Below are positions 11,094 through 21,607 of a stretch of 64,000 nucleotides of DNA, piece by piece. A model generated the notes under the pieces. It saw only the letters and a program-made list of their open reading frames with translations, searched no databases and was not told the DNA's origin. The position numbers and the translations under genes are program-made. Position 1 is the first letter of the stretch; each line of letters opens with the position of its first letter. Source of the stretch: Chaetomium olivaceum (Eukaryota > Ascomycota > Sordariomycetes > Sordariales > Chaetomiaceae); contig JAYWVB010000005.1 in the NCBI GenBank assembly GCA_039881045.1, forward strand, positions 930,001 to 994,000, written 5' to 3'.

Positions 11094-13192
11094 CCGGGAA
11101 GCTCTTGCGATGACGATCGCTATCTTCCCATTCCTGCAGAAGCTGTCGTAGCTTCAAAATCCACGATGGCTCCCACAGCCAGCCAAAACACCAGCGAGTC
11201 AGTGGGAAAGCTTCATACCGTGACGCAGGTTGAGCCTCTTCCTACGCCACCTCCTTCTCCACCAGCTGCTCTGTTGGCTGCAGTGTTGATTGGGTCCGCG
11301 CACCAAATGGACATGGGGCTCTGTCCAGGAGGAACGCTTGGGAATGCCAGAGAGGCGCTCTCGCAGGGTTTGTTGCTGTTCAACACGCGCGTTCCACGCA
11401 GACGCAGCTCATGGGTCTCCCGCCGCGCAAGCGAGGAGCATGTCTCCCGCGGACTGTTGGAAGGCGCTTTCTATGCCGGCATGAGAGCGACGGTGGTTAA
11501 GAAAAGGGAAAAGGCATCACGAAGGCAGCTGTTGAGCGCCGTAAAAAACTGAGAAAAGCTCCACCGCAAAAATTGCCAGAGCCGCCCAAGAGGCATCAAG
11601 AGCTCGAAGAGCACGCACTCGGTGAGCTATCCAAACAAGCCGAACTTGATCATTTGCAGGAGCACGAAAAGATGCGCTCGTGGACCGAGATATTGACGCA
11701 TGACCCGCGAGCGCGAGGACACAAGATTCTTGGATGCCGTGGGTATACGTTTACAAGTTTGACAAGCATGGTAGATTCCTCAAGGCGAAGGCACGCCTGG
11801 TAGTCAGAGGCAATCAACAACTCCGAGGCAGGTCAGAATACGTACGCCGCGACACTAGCAGGAAGATCGTTCAGGGCCATCATGGCATCGCCGCGCGCTT
11901 CGACCTCGAGCTCTGCAATTCGACGCCGTCAACGCCTTTGTTAACGCAGAACTCGACGAGGATGTCTTCATGCGCATGCCACCAGGGCACAGACGTGCAG
12001 GGTGGATACTAAAACTGAACAAGGCGCTCTACGGACTCCGCCGCTCGCCACTTCTCTGGCAACGAGAACTCACACAGGCGCTCAAAGCGCTGGGGTACCC
12101 CCCGTGCCTCACGAGCCCTGCGCTTACAAGAGGAACGGCGTCATCATCTTCTTTTACGTCGACGACATCGTCATCATGTTCAAAGACGCCAAGCGAAAAG
12201 AAGCGCTCGAGACCGTTGAGCAGCTGAAGAAGCGCTACGAGCTCACAGGGGAGACGACCTGCAATGGTTCTTGGGAATCGAGATTCTCAGAAACCGCCAG
12301 AGGCGCTTGATCTGGCTCTCACAGTCTTCTTATCGACAAAATTGCATCATTGGCACAGTCAAGACCATCCGCACACTCTCCAATGACAAAAGAAGAACTC
12401 CTGCCCTTCGACGGCATTGCCACCACACGCGAGATTACAGTTTATCTTCGAAAGATCGGCTCGCTACTCTACGCCGCCGTCATCACGCGCCCAGACATCG
12501 CATTTGCCATCTCACGGCTTGCACGCTTCACTACGAACCCAGGGCCGGAACATCAGAAGGCCGCAGATCGAGTGCTTTGCTACTTGAGTCGAACCAGCAC
12601 TTTGCTCTCCAGTTGGGAGGCGCGGACGACTTGCGCATCGCCAGTGACGCATCACACGCTGACACACGCTAGACCGCAAGAGCAGTCAAGGATACGCCAT
12701 TAAGTTCTTCGGCGGCCGTCGCGTGGCGCGCCAACAAACAAGAAACCGTTACGACATCCACCACAGAAGCCGAGCTCCTCTCCCTCTCGCAAGCAGCCAA
12801 AGAAGGTCTGTACGTGAGCCGCATGCTCAAGGAACTAGGCATCGAGCTTGATACACCATGCATCACCATTGAATGCGACCATAAGCAAACGATCCGACTT
12901 GTGACCGAGGAGCTTGCGAAACTGAAGACGAGCCTTCGCCATGTGGATATCCACAATCACTGGCTGCGCCAGGAACATTCGCGCGGAAAGATTGACGTGA
13001 TGTACACGGAGAGCGCCAAGATGATGGCTGACGGACTCACAAAGGCACTGGTGCAGGGAACGTTTGAGAACTTCAGGGAGCAGATAGGACTCGTTGACAT
13101 CCGAGAGAGGCTTGCGGAACGCAAGAAACGAGAAGACAATGCCACTTGAAGGAACGACCAGTCGCCCCCTTTTCGGGCTCAACTGGGGGGTG

Positions 13193-13470
13193 TGTTGGAA
13201 AGTCATGGCACCGGAAACGGTCATGACATCCGGAAACGGACAAAGTACCGGAAACAGACAAAGTACCGAAAACGGATTCATAGCATTTTGGCAACACAAA
13301 GCCTCGGATAACCACGGGTTAACTCGAGGAGACAAAGGAGAGATTTAGGATAAAAACCACTTGTCCTGACAAAGTCTGAGAGGAAAAAGAGAGAGAGGGA
13401 GAGATCAATTAATCACTTCTGAGTTGCTCATGAGCACCTAAAATCTATTGTTGTAAGCTCCCATTATCTG
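13193..13470 (+). repeat. Probable copia 3' LTR
   Basis: It begins TGTTGG directly after a G-rich polypurine tract (CTGGGGGGTG). It includes an 18-base tandem repeat at 13230-13275 and a purine-rich stretch near 13380-13405. The 3' boundary is not certain: no clear CCAACA end or target duplication was found, and ABC coding sequence resumes by about 13490. No matching copy exists at the 5' side of the element. Confidence 0.5.
13230..13275 (+). repeat. 18-base tandem repeat in the LTR
   Basis: Units CCGGAAACGGACAAAGTA (13230-13247) and CCGGAAACAGACAAAGTA (13248-13265) are followed by a partial CCGAAAACGG. A related CCGGAAACGG lies at 13211-13220. Confidence 0.85.
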
Positions 13471-13489
13471 TGTGATCACCCGCCGTTAT

Positions 13490-16304
13490 ATGGTAGCGTA
13501 GAGACATCGATCTGCAGAAGATGACCTGCCGCATCTATCTTATACGCCTCGTCCGCCAGAACAGCTATCTTTCCTATTCATGCAACAGGGATGGTTAATA
13601 TGAATGTCACGCAGATTCCTCGTGCCCAAGTGGGCGTAGACTTACGATCATGAGTTGTGGATATGACCGTCATTTGACGCGAAAGCGTCAGGCCGTTGGG
13701 CCCGAGAAGGCGGTTGAGAATCTTGGACTTGGTGGAAGGATCCAAGGCGCTAAACACGTCGTCCAGAATAAGCACCTCCTTTTCAGAGCCACGGCCCTTG
13801 CGATTGCCTTGAAGAGATTTAGCTCGTCAGAAAGCCGCATCACTACCCACAACACAATGATGTACTTACAAGTCGCTGGCGTTGGCCTCCACTCAATCTT
13901 GCTCCACCACTGCCGACCTTTCCGTCGCTATAATCCGTGAGCTTGACCACATCGTCTAAGGTGCAGGCATAAGAAACCCGCTTCAGCCAGTCTGCATTCC
14001 CTTCAGCGTGTTGTATCTAGTTCAACTCGGCTGATATGTTCTCCAGCCAAGGCTTTTGAGAACAGTAGGCAAAACTGGTAGTCGAAGTGCGGATTTCCCC
14101 TCCCGAACTGTAAGCCTCGCCCAGAATCGATTTCAGCAACAACGTTTTCCCCGCGCCTACGGCACCTAGGATCACCACGTGTTTACCCTTCCCAACGTCA
14201 AGGTTGACGTCGTGGAGGAGGGGGTTTGCTGGGTCGTAACCAAAGGAGGCATTCTTAATCGAAACCACGACGTCAGGTGAATGGACGGCCGGGTCTCCCC
14301 CCATAATTGACGGTCGTTCCTCTAAGGCCAAGAAGTCGCGCAGACGTTGGAAACACCCGTACGCAGCACCCAGCGTTGGCAGTGCTTGGAAAAGGTGGAT
14401 CAACGGGGACGCAAGGAGTGCGATCAGAACGAGTGAGGTGAACATCCTTGGCGCGTCCACGGCCGACGAGTCAAGGCCCGTGACGGCGAGGTAGGCGCCA
14501 AATACCAGTAGGGGCGAGAGCGTCAACGTTGCGTAGGCTGTATCGGAGAAAATATCAGCATCCTGCTACATGTTCCACATTTTAGGAAACTCACAAAGAA
14601 CCGCAGTGAGAGCCAGTAACTTCCGGAACGGTTTGGCGGCCCTCATCTCGTCAATCCGCAGATTAGATACCAGACCTTGTACACGCCCCTCCATGCCCAT
14701 CATCTTGATGGCCTTGAGAGATGAAAGCATTTTTTGGGTAGCGCGGAGCCTCGTTTGGACCGCATTCAACCACTTTTGTTGCTCCCGGCTGGCGAGTTTG
14801 GAAATCACGGATGATAGTAGCATGCACACTGCCGTCTCGCTATTAGTTTGCATTGCAAGATGTGCCACAAGGGAGACGCTCATACCTATCGCCAAACCTA
14901 CGACAGCCAAACTCGAGGTTCCAACACGGTTCTGCAGCAAGTATGTAAAAATAGCTGCTTCGATAACGGTAGCCCACAGCTCATGGAAGTAGCTCAGCCC
15001 AGTCGCAATGCGTTGAACATCGGCAACCATGAGCGTCATGGCTTTAGACTCGGTACTTGCGTCTTCGGGCAGTCTCAGCATCTTGGAGAAGACGGCCATC
15101 ACAAGACCTCCCCTGACAAGTGTGGAAGATCGGTAAACATGGTGCCAGTACCAACCGGTGACAATCTAGACGTGACTGGTCAGTGGTGCAGTGGCAAGAA
15201 TGAGAGACCCAAAATCTGCACTTACCGCTAACCCGAGGTAGATGAGAGCAGACGCTCCGATGAGGCCGTAGCCGTGTGACTTGGGAGATGCCTCCCCAGC
15301 TTGCAAGTAACTCAGCAAGCTACTTGTGAGATACGATTGCGCTACCCCGAACGCGATTAAAGCAAGTCGCGGAACCAGGGGATACCAGAGAGCAGGACCC
15401 AAACATTTCAGAGTCAGCAAGACCAGACCGTTGGATGTGACGCGTCTGTGTCTATTTGGCAAGGTTAGAGCAACTTCGGCCTTCTGAAAGGAGTTGAGCT
15501 CACGCTTGATGCGAGAATGGGCCCGAATCTTGTTTCCAGGCTGGCAGAGTACATGACGCTGTCCACCGGACGGAGGTTCTCCAACTCCAGCGGTTTACGA
15601 TAACCTGCCAGAAGGAGTGGTACCAGCCACTGGAAGAAAGATCTCTCGAGAACACCACCTTTTCCTCTGCAGACTTTTCCATGGTGTCCTGGGTTGGCTT
15701 TCCCAAATCCTCGAGAAAGAAGAAGGTTGTTTTGAGGCCGATGCTTGCCACCAAAAGACTGGCTGGCAGCTGCTCCTGTAGTAGCCAGTAGGAGCGACAA
15801 CGGACTGCTTCGAAGGGAACGGAAAGGCCGAGTATGATGACGATCGCAGAGGAGGGCCGGTATGATCTCAGTGCCCTGTAATACAAGAGAGCTAAAACAA
15901 GCGAGGACAAGAGCGACGAAACCACACCTGCCGACACTATCATGGGAGTTTTGGTAACCGGGTTCAAGCTTGTAACCACGGCAATAGCCACCTGAGTGAG
16001 AAAGGCGAGAAAGGCAATACACTAGATCGACATTGTTAGTCTAGTCTTTTTGCAGTACTCAGAGTTGGGGTGTTGCTGGCCGTACCCTTTCTACGGTTTC
16101 TCGCCGCGTGACGAGCCCCGCATTGGTCTTCTGCCTCCGAGTGAGACGAAGGAAGGCAACGATGACCCAAATCGATCCCAGTGCAGAAGGAAGCAAGGTC
16201 AGGATAGCCTCTTCAAAGATGAGAGTGAAGTCGAATGTCCGTCGGCACCCGTCCACGACGGGGCCAAAGACCAACTCCTTGTCGAACCCACAACTCGACG
16301 CCAT
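13490..16304 (-). pseudogene. ABCC-type ABC transporter, N-terminal half
   Basis: The start is chosen at 16304 (MASSCGFDKELVFGPVV), a typical fungal ABCC N-terminus. Exon 1 ends near 16078 and the next exon begins CIAFLAFLTQVAIAVV. Membrane domain 1 follows (15990-14570) with introns near 15165-15235 and 14520-14575. NBD1 has Walker A GAVGAGKT (about 14145), signature LSGGQRQRL (about 13875), Walker B VLILDDVFSALDP (about 13765) and H-loop STTHD. Lesions: a one-base frameshift near 15659-15664 beside a T run, an in-frame TAG at 14017-14019, a one-base loss in an A run at 13780-13783, and the copia insertion beyond 13490. The membrane pore and both ATPase domains would be needed for export, so the gene is dead even if the small indels are sequencing errors. 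Confidence 0.85.
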
Positions 16305-17965
16305 GATATGAAGGTTTGTGTATGAAGAGAAAATAATTGGTTTGATATCCTCGCAGCCTGCTAGGCACTTTACTATGCCCAGCACGCAATCGTGTAACGG
16401 AGGGGGCCGGGTGTAGCGTTGAGTGGGCTTGACTCGGAATACTCCTGGGTTTGGGACTCGGAGTTTTGGAAGAAGTGTTGGGGAATACGCCGTGCAATGT
16501 CGAGATTATAATTGCAGCAAAAGTAGAGCGTGCACTGTTCTTAGGGTATACTCCCGCACAGTACTTCCGCGTCAGTCCACTCACTAAGTATCCAAAACAA
16601 CACAAGCAAAACTGCAGACTTTTGTAAAGTCAACTGGAACCTGAGCCCCATACACTGCCAGTGGAACACCACATCTGAACAAGATGTGTACATACAAACC
16701 ACGAAGCAAATAAGTGATAATGTGGAAATATAGCGAGGACCAGTCAAGGATCCTTTTTATTGTACTTGGCCTGCATTCCTCTTCTTTGCCACCGAGCATG
16801 CGGTTAACACACCTTCCGAGTTGGTGCTCGCTCCGAGTTTCGTCTTAGGATCAGATATTGCATCGGCCACAGTGTGTATTTCAAGCAGCTGGTTATCATG
16901 AGCGGCTGCAATCAGGCGAAGAGGTTAACTGGAATAGCGATGGTTTTGCGCTAGTGCAGGCTGTGAATGCCAGGTATCTGAAGAAACAGTGAATTCCTGG
17001 CCAAGTAGTGAAGTTGCGAGCCAGAACTTGACACGAAAGCTATCCTCCTTACATACAACTCTGCTTTACAACTCACTGCTCAACCATTTAAGCCATTATT
17101 AGTGGAGGTTATTGCTGATGTACTGTCTGTTAATCCCGCGAGTAACCTTCAACTCGATGCTTTTCAGACCTCTGACATGATTCAACAAGATCTCGCATCC
17201 CTAAATAACTACCTACCAATCAATCCATGCACAGTTCAGAACACTGTCTCTTGAACCAAGCGTGCCCGTTGGGTGTCGGAATCGCCACAGTCGCGTTTCG
17301 GTGGCTGGGCCGAGATGTGTCCCACCATACCGAAGGTACGATAGGAATTCGGGAATAAAAGACCTATTTGGGTAGGCTGCCGAACATGCCATACTGTGTG
17401 CAGATTACTGTGCACCGAATATGCTGCGCCATCCAGTCGGGACAGCCACCCCGGCGGAACACGCGCCGTACTCCCCCCGCTTCACTCAACAGAGATCTAA
17501 GGGGAGCTAGTATTGAAAGGTGCGGATTGACTATATCAAGGGCCAGTGTCAGGTGCACCGGGACGACGACGGAGGGTTAATGGACACGCAGGCACCGTCT
17601 ACTCTATAAAGACAGCCCGCTGTTGTTCAGAGATGTCCAACTTTGCATGTATTAACCACCATTGAGTGTCATTCACCTGCCAACAACAACAACAGCATCC
17701 TCACATGGAAGCATCCACTAATAGTTATCACGCAACACTGTAAGCTAGGGCTACTGAATCGCTGATCCACACCCTGAACAACGCCATCACAGCCCGAGCC
17801 AGTCCCCCAGCCAGAGCCACCAAACAACCAAACAAGCCAGCCACCAAAGGTATCAAGCAAGGCAAATACACCGATCCATTTAATCCACAACAAAACATGC
17901 GAAAGGTATCGCTTCAAGATACTGAGTGAGCCCAGAGCCCAAGGGAAGCCGCACCACCACCCTTC
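16305..17965. other. Gene-free interval
   Basis: Upstream of the ABC pseudogene and downstream of RXT3. I see no coding frame with recognisable content, no RNA gene and no clear repeat. The last about 300 bases are likely the 3' UTR of RXT3. Confidence 0.4.
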
Positions 17966-20900
17966 CTATGCGTCCGTGGTCTTCTCCAGCTCCGGTTCAG
18001 CTGTCTCAGACTCCTTCTGCCCGGTCTCCCCATTCTCCACGGTCTCGTCCTGCTTGGCGGGGGTTTCCTTGGGGGCCACGGCCTTCTCCGCGACGCCGTT
18101 CTTGCTGGGCGTCTTCTCAGTCTCCTCCTTCTGCGGCGTAGGGCCGTCGGTGTCGACCTCCTTAACAGCGGGAGCCAGTTCCGGTGCCTGAACCCCCCCG
18201 CCATTATGGGCCTCGGTATCCGCCCCCACCTTGCCCGGCACGTTCTCTTTCTCAACCTGAGCCTCCTGGACCTCCTTCTGCCCGTCCTCCTCCACAGCCT
18301 CTTGAGAACGCGGCTCCGGCACCGACCGATTCAAATTCTCCTTATCCCCCTCACTCGGCGTCTTGCTCGAATTCTGCTTCCACCAGCCGAGCCCCGCCTC
18401 CTTCTCCATTATAACCGGCCCATTCTCGGCGGTGCTCGTCCCATTCATGGCCGGCCGAGCGATCCACGCAGGCGTCATCTCCACCTCGGCCAGGGCCTTG
18501 CGAATCCTCTCGCGTCTAGCTTTGCCCCTCAGCCTGTTCTGCGCCGCGGCGCCGTTAGTGACCCACCGCAGGCCCGTGACCATGAAGCTGATGCCGTCGT
18601 GGATGGCGCGCTGATGGGCCTCCTCATCGCCGACCGGCCCGCCAAACTCGCGTGACTTGATGCCGAAGCGTGTGGTGGACGCGTACTTTTGCAGGCGGGG
18701 GAGGATCAGCAGGGTGACGTGGAGGTCACGGTTTTCGGGGACCGGCATGGGTCCGGTCTTGGGCGGTTCCGACAAGACCATCAAGGCGGAGGTGATGTGA
18801 TTCGCTGGCTGCTTCGGGCCCTTGGAGCCATTGGCGTGCCCGTTCAGCAGGCCCCGCACGTCGGATACGCTGTACCCTTCGTCGAGGCCCAGCATGCTCA
18901 CATCCACGTCGTCGGGCCACGCACCCCTGATCCAGCCGGCGTGGATGCATGCGGCGACAACGTCTGAGTCGTCCGTGTATACATCAGTGCCCCAGAGTGC
19001 GCGTCTCGATGTAATTTCCTCCCGTGCGGCCGGGATCAAATGCTCCTTGCCGATCTTCATCGTTAGTGTGCAGTTCTCCTTGCCCTCGATGAGGTCCCAC
19101 GGCAACGGCTTCGGCGTCGACTTGTAACCGTGGCGGGGCGGCCGTCCGGTGCGCGGATCCTGCAGCCGTGCCCGCTTCAGGGTCGGTTCGTAGATAACGT
19201 CACCAAGGTGAGTCCGGGGTCGGTCAGCGACACTGTCCAGAACAGCCTTCGACGACGTGATCTGCTTCGGCTTCGGGAGGATAACGGGGGATGGGCTTCG
19301 AGGGGGTGGGACGGGCCTGGCGCTGGGCTGGGGGCGAGGGGCGGCGTGATGATGGTGGTGATGATGGTGGCCGCCTGGTAGATCCTTGGCCAGACCTGTG
19401 GGCGAAGGCACTGGTGTGGAGCCTTTAATGTTCCTGAAAGGCGCAGTACCTGTCAGCGCCGGAGAAGACACCTGTTCTAGATTATGATGATGGTGATGGT
19501 GATGATGACTAGGGAACGTTAAGACTTCAACGTGGATAGTGGGGAGAAGAGAAACATACTGGTGATGGTGGTGCCCTTTGGCCTTCTTTGCCCGTCCTCC
19601 GACGGGTGTCAGACGACCGTTATTCCCTTCTTCCTCCTCTTCCTTGAGCTTCCTCCGTTTGCCGCGCCCGGTCGTCTTTGTTATCTCTGCCGGCGGCTCT
19701 GGTGGAACATCCAACTCGTCACGACGATGCGGACCATTACCACCATAGGCAAGCTGGGCCCCTGCGGGAACAGGACTCGAGATGGTGCCGACTCCAGTTC
19801 CTATACCAGAGAACATGCGACCAAACTCGCTCTTGATACCGGGCTCACCTGCAGGGCCAGCGAGCTGCGGCTGGGCTCCCTGTACGGCCTGGGGAAGGGG
19901 AGAAATCCGCCCCTTGCGGTTGATCTCCTGAATCCCTAGCAGATTTCGCTGGTGAGGAGCACCAATCTCCTCCAGACTCCGATTTCGTGTCGGCTCATAC
20001 ATGGAAGGTCCCACACCGCCGTAGGCGACGGAAGGAGGGGGGACAGCAGACTCCTCTCGGGTACGCGGTGGGGGTTGCTGTGGGTGTGGTCGGTCCATGT
20101 GCATGCCGCCCATACGTTGTCGATCCGGCGACTCATACACCTGCTGCTGTGCTGGTCCCGGCGGAGGAAGACCATGCTGGTGGTGTTGGTGTGGCGCCGG
20201 ATGGTGACGATCCGCTGGGCTGGGGCCATATGGGTGAGGAGGCCCGTTGTAGTGAGGCGTTGCATTTGGTGGGTATTCTTGCTGTCGTGGAGGGTGCATG
20301 GCAGGGTCATAGGGAGCGCGTGCCGGTTCGTAACCGGGCCTTGTCCAGTCTCTCGGGTCTGGGGGACGCCCGTACTGTTGTGGGTGCTGTTCCATCTGCC
20401 GTGGGTACTCGTGCGGGTGGCCTCCCTGGGCTCGCGACGGCTCTACTACAGCCATGGCCATGTCCCGACGCTCCCTCTCACGTAGTTCCCTCTCGCGAAG
20501 CTCCATCTCCCGCTCTTGGCGTTCCCGTTCCTGTCGCTCCCGATCTGATATATACCGCTGCTCCTCGTATTTCATCACCCGAATGGGACGCTCCGGGTTG
20601 TATTCTTCTGAAGCCCGTAGTTCTTCCCTGTGTCCATACATCTCGGGCGGCCTGCCCGTTTCGACCGGTCGAGGCGGGCCGGTATTTGTGTACTGCCTCG
20701 GTGGGCTCATTGGCCTCGGACCCCCAGCGCCGCCAGACAGCCGTCCCGACTCCCTTGCTTGTTCGACTGAGGGCATCGGGGGCCCCCTCTGGGCATAAGC
20801 CTGCGGCGTGCCGTACCGTTGCAGCTCTGGGGTCGACTGGTATGCGGGAGGCGAGGCGGCCGACACCGCTCTTGGGTCGCGGTTCTCGTACATGCGATGG

Positions 20901-21607
20901 TGCTCGGGAGTCTGCGGTCGTCGGAAGGCATTGTACTCGGATACCGTCGTCTGCTGCGGCCGAGGGGATGCGTGCATGGCTTGGTTGTAAGGCTGGCCAG
21001 GAGGGCCAGGCGCGGTCGAGGGCGGTCCCTGTGAATATTGGGGGGGAGCAGCCGACTCCCGCGCGGGTGGCGGACCTCTCAGCATGGACGATATTGACAT
21101 GCTGCTCCCGGAGCTAGCAGCTCTCGGCAGGGAGTCGAGCGCGGGGAGTTCACGTCCGCGCGGAAATGCGTTTGATGGACCGACAGACAATGGGGGGGGA
21201 CGAGGCTGCGGAAGACCGTACGGTCCACCCATTTGATGATTATTCGGGCCCTGCCCTTGCTGCTGTTGCTGGGGCGGTGAATTCGGTGGCGGCATGCCGC
21301 GAGTCATGGTAGGCCCGGAGGTTATTGAGGATGTGCTATGATGTCGTGAATGTGCCGAAGGGGGCATCGGGCCCGGCCCGTGTTCGGGGGGATATTGACG
21401 AGAGGGCGGGTAGTAGGATGAAGGTTCGGACGGTTTGCGCGCGTGCACCTCGGGATAGGGACCGGTCGTAGCAGGAGGATGTGGTGCCGAGGGTGGATAG
21501 GGCGGTTGCGATGCTGTGGCAGCCGGTGCCTGCTGGAATGATGGTCGGCTAAACGGCGAGGCACCGTTCCTCGAGTAGGGGTGTTGTGGTGGCTGTCTCG
21601 AGTCCAT
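17966..21607 (-). CDS. RXT3: Rxt3 domain protein, Rpd3L histone deacetylase complex subunit
   Basis: A 1213-codon frame starts MDSRQPPQHPYSRNG. The first about 600 residues are Pro/Gln/Gly/Tyr-rich and disordered, with a charged RERQERERQERE segment near residue 370. Two polyhistidine tracts lie near residues 690-780. The conserved Rxt3 core follows (about 850-1040), with RRALWGTDVYTDDSDVVAAC and AGWIRGAW. The C-terminus is acidic and Glu/Lys-rich. In yeast Rxt3 belongs to the large Rpd3 histone deacetylase complex, which represses transcription in the nucleus; the same role is inferred here. A 51-base segment at 19509-19559 has intron-like GTATGT and CCCTAG ends. Removing it keeps the frame and joins the His codons, giving 1196 residues. 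Confidence 0.85.
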   Translation of the reverse strand: MDSRQPPQHPYSRNGASPFSRPSFQQAPAATASQPPYPPSAPHPPATTGPYPEVHARKPSEPSSYYPPSRQYPPEHGPGPMPPSAHSRHHSTSSITSGPTMTRGMPPPNSPPQQQQQGQGPNNHQMGGPYGLPQPRPPPLSVGPSNAFPRGRELPALDSLPRAASSGSSMSISSMLRGPPPARESAAPPQYSQGPPSTAPGPPGQPYNQAMHASPRPQQTTVSEYNAFRRPQTPEHHRMYENRDPRAVSAASPPAYQSTPELQRYGTPQAYAQRGPPMPSVEQARESGRLSGGAGGPRPMSPPRQYTNTGPPRPVETGRPPEMYGHREELRASEEYNPERPIRVMKYEEQRYISDRERQERERQEREMELRERELRERERRDMAMAVVEPSRAQGGHPHEYPRQMEQHPQQYGRPPDPRDWTRPGYEPARAPYDPAMHPPRQQEYPPNATPHYNGPPHPYGPSPADRHHPAPHQHHQHGLPPPGPAQQQVYESPDRQRMGGMHMDRPHPQQPPPRTREESAVPPPSVAYGGVGPSMYEPTRNRSLEEIGAPHQRNLLGIQEINRKGRISPLPQAVQGAQPQLAGPAGEPGIKSEFGRMFSGIGTGVGTISSPVPAGAQLAYGGNGPHRRDELDVPPEPPAEITKTTGRGKRRKLKEEEEEGNNGRLTPVGGRAKKAKGHHHHQYVSLLPTIHVEVLTFPSHHHHHHHHNLEQVSSPALTGTAPFRNIKGSTPVPSPTGLAKDLPGGHHHHHHHHAAPRPQPSARPVPPPRSPSPVILPKPKQITSSKAVLDSVADRPRTHLGDVIYEPTLKRARLQDPRTGRPPRHGYKSTPKPLPWDLIEGKENCTLTMKIGKEHLIPAAREEITSRRALWGTDVYTDDSDVVAACIHAGWIRGAWPDDVDVSMLGLDEGYSVSDVRGLLNGHANGSKGPKQPANHITSALMVLSEPPKTGPMPVPENRDLHVTLLILPRLQKYASTTRFGIKSREFGGPVGDEEAHQRAIHDGISFMVTGLRWVTNGAAAQNRLRGKARRERIRKALAEVEMTPAWIARPAMNGTSTAENGPVIMEKEAGLGWWKQNSSKTPSEGDKENLNRSVPEPRSQEAVEEDGQKEVQEAQVEKENVPGKVGADTEAHNGGGVQAPELAPAVKEVDTDGPTPQKEETEKTPSKNGVAEKAVAPKETPAKQDETVENGETGQKESETAEPELEKTTDA
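19509..19559 (-). other. Probable 51-base phase-preserving intron in RXT3
   Basis: On the minus strand it starts GTATGT and ends CTTAACGTTCCCTAG, including a branch-like CTTAAC. Length is divisible by three and it carries no stop, so both spliced and retained forms are translatable. Splicing fuses the His codons on either side. Confidence 0.6.

Larger units (their letters stand above)
9363..13470 (+). mobile_element. Ty1/copia retrotransposon, 5'-truncated and frame-broken
   Basis: Pol domains are in copia order. The aspartic protease has ILDSGA near 9455 and a downstream GYGDVDV stretch. The integrase zinc region (CDSCAKGKMH, about 10000) and core end in LNGAAERSW and LNRTP at 10370-10500. 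The reverse transcriptase has KLNKALYGLRRSP near 12010 and YVDDI near 12160. RNase H has TTEAELLSLSQAAKEG near 12760 and KMMADGLTKAL near 13020. The frame shifts several times (for example within the protease, near 10580 and through RT), so it is inactive. Gag and a 5' LTR are not found: element-like sequence starts near the protease. A purine tract (13184-13192) precedes TGTTGG at 13193, the probable 3' LTR start. The element lies between NBD1 and the linker of an ABC transporter gene, in the opposite orientation. Confidence 0.85.

Noticed and set aside
18206..18655. Open frames on the plus strand opposite RXT3
   Set aside because: Antisense shadows of a GC-rich coding region; their composition is explained by the RXT3 frame.
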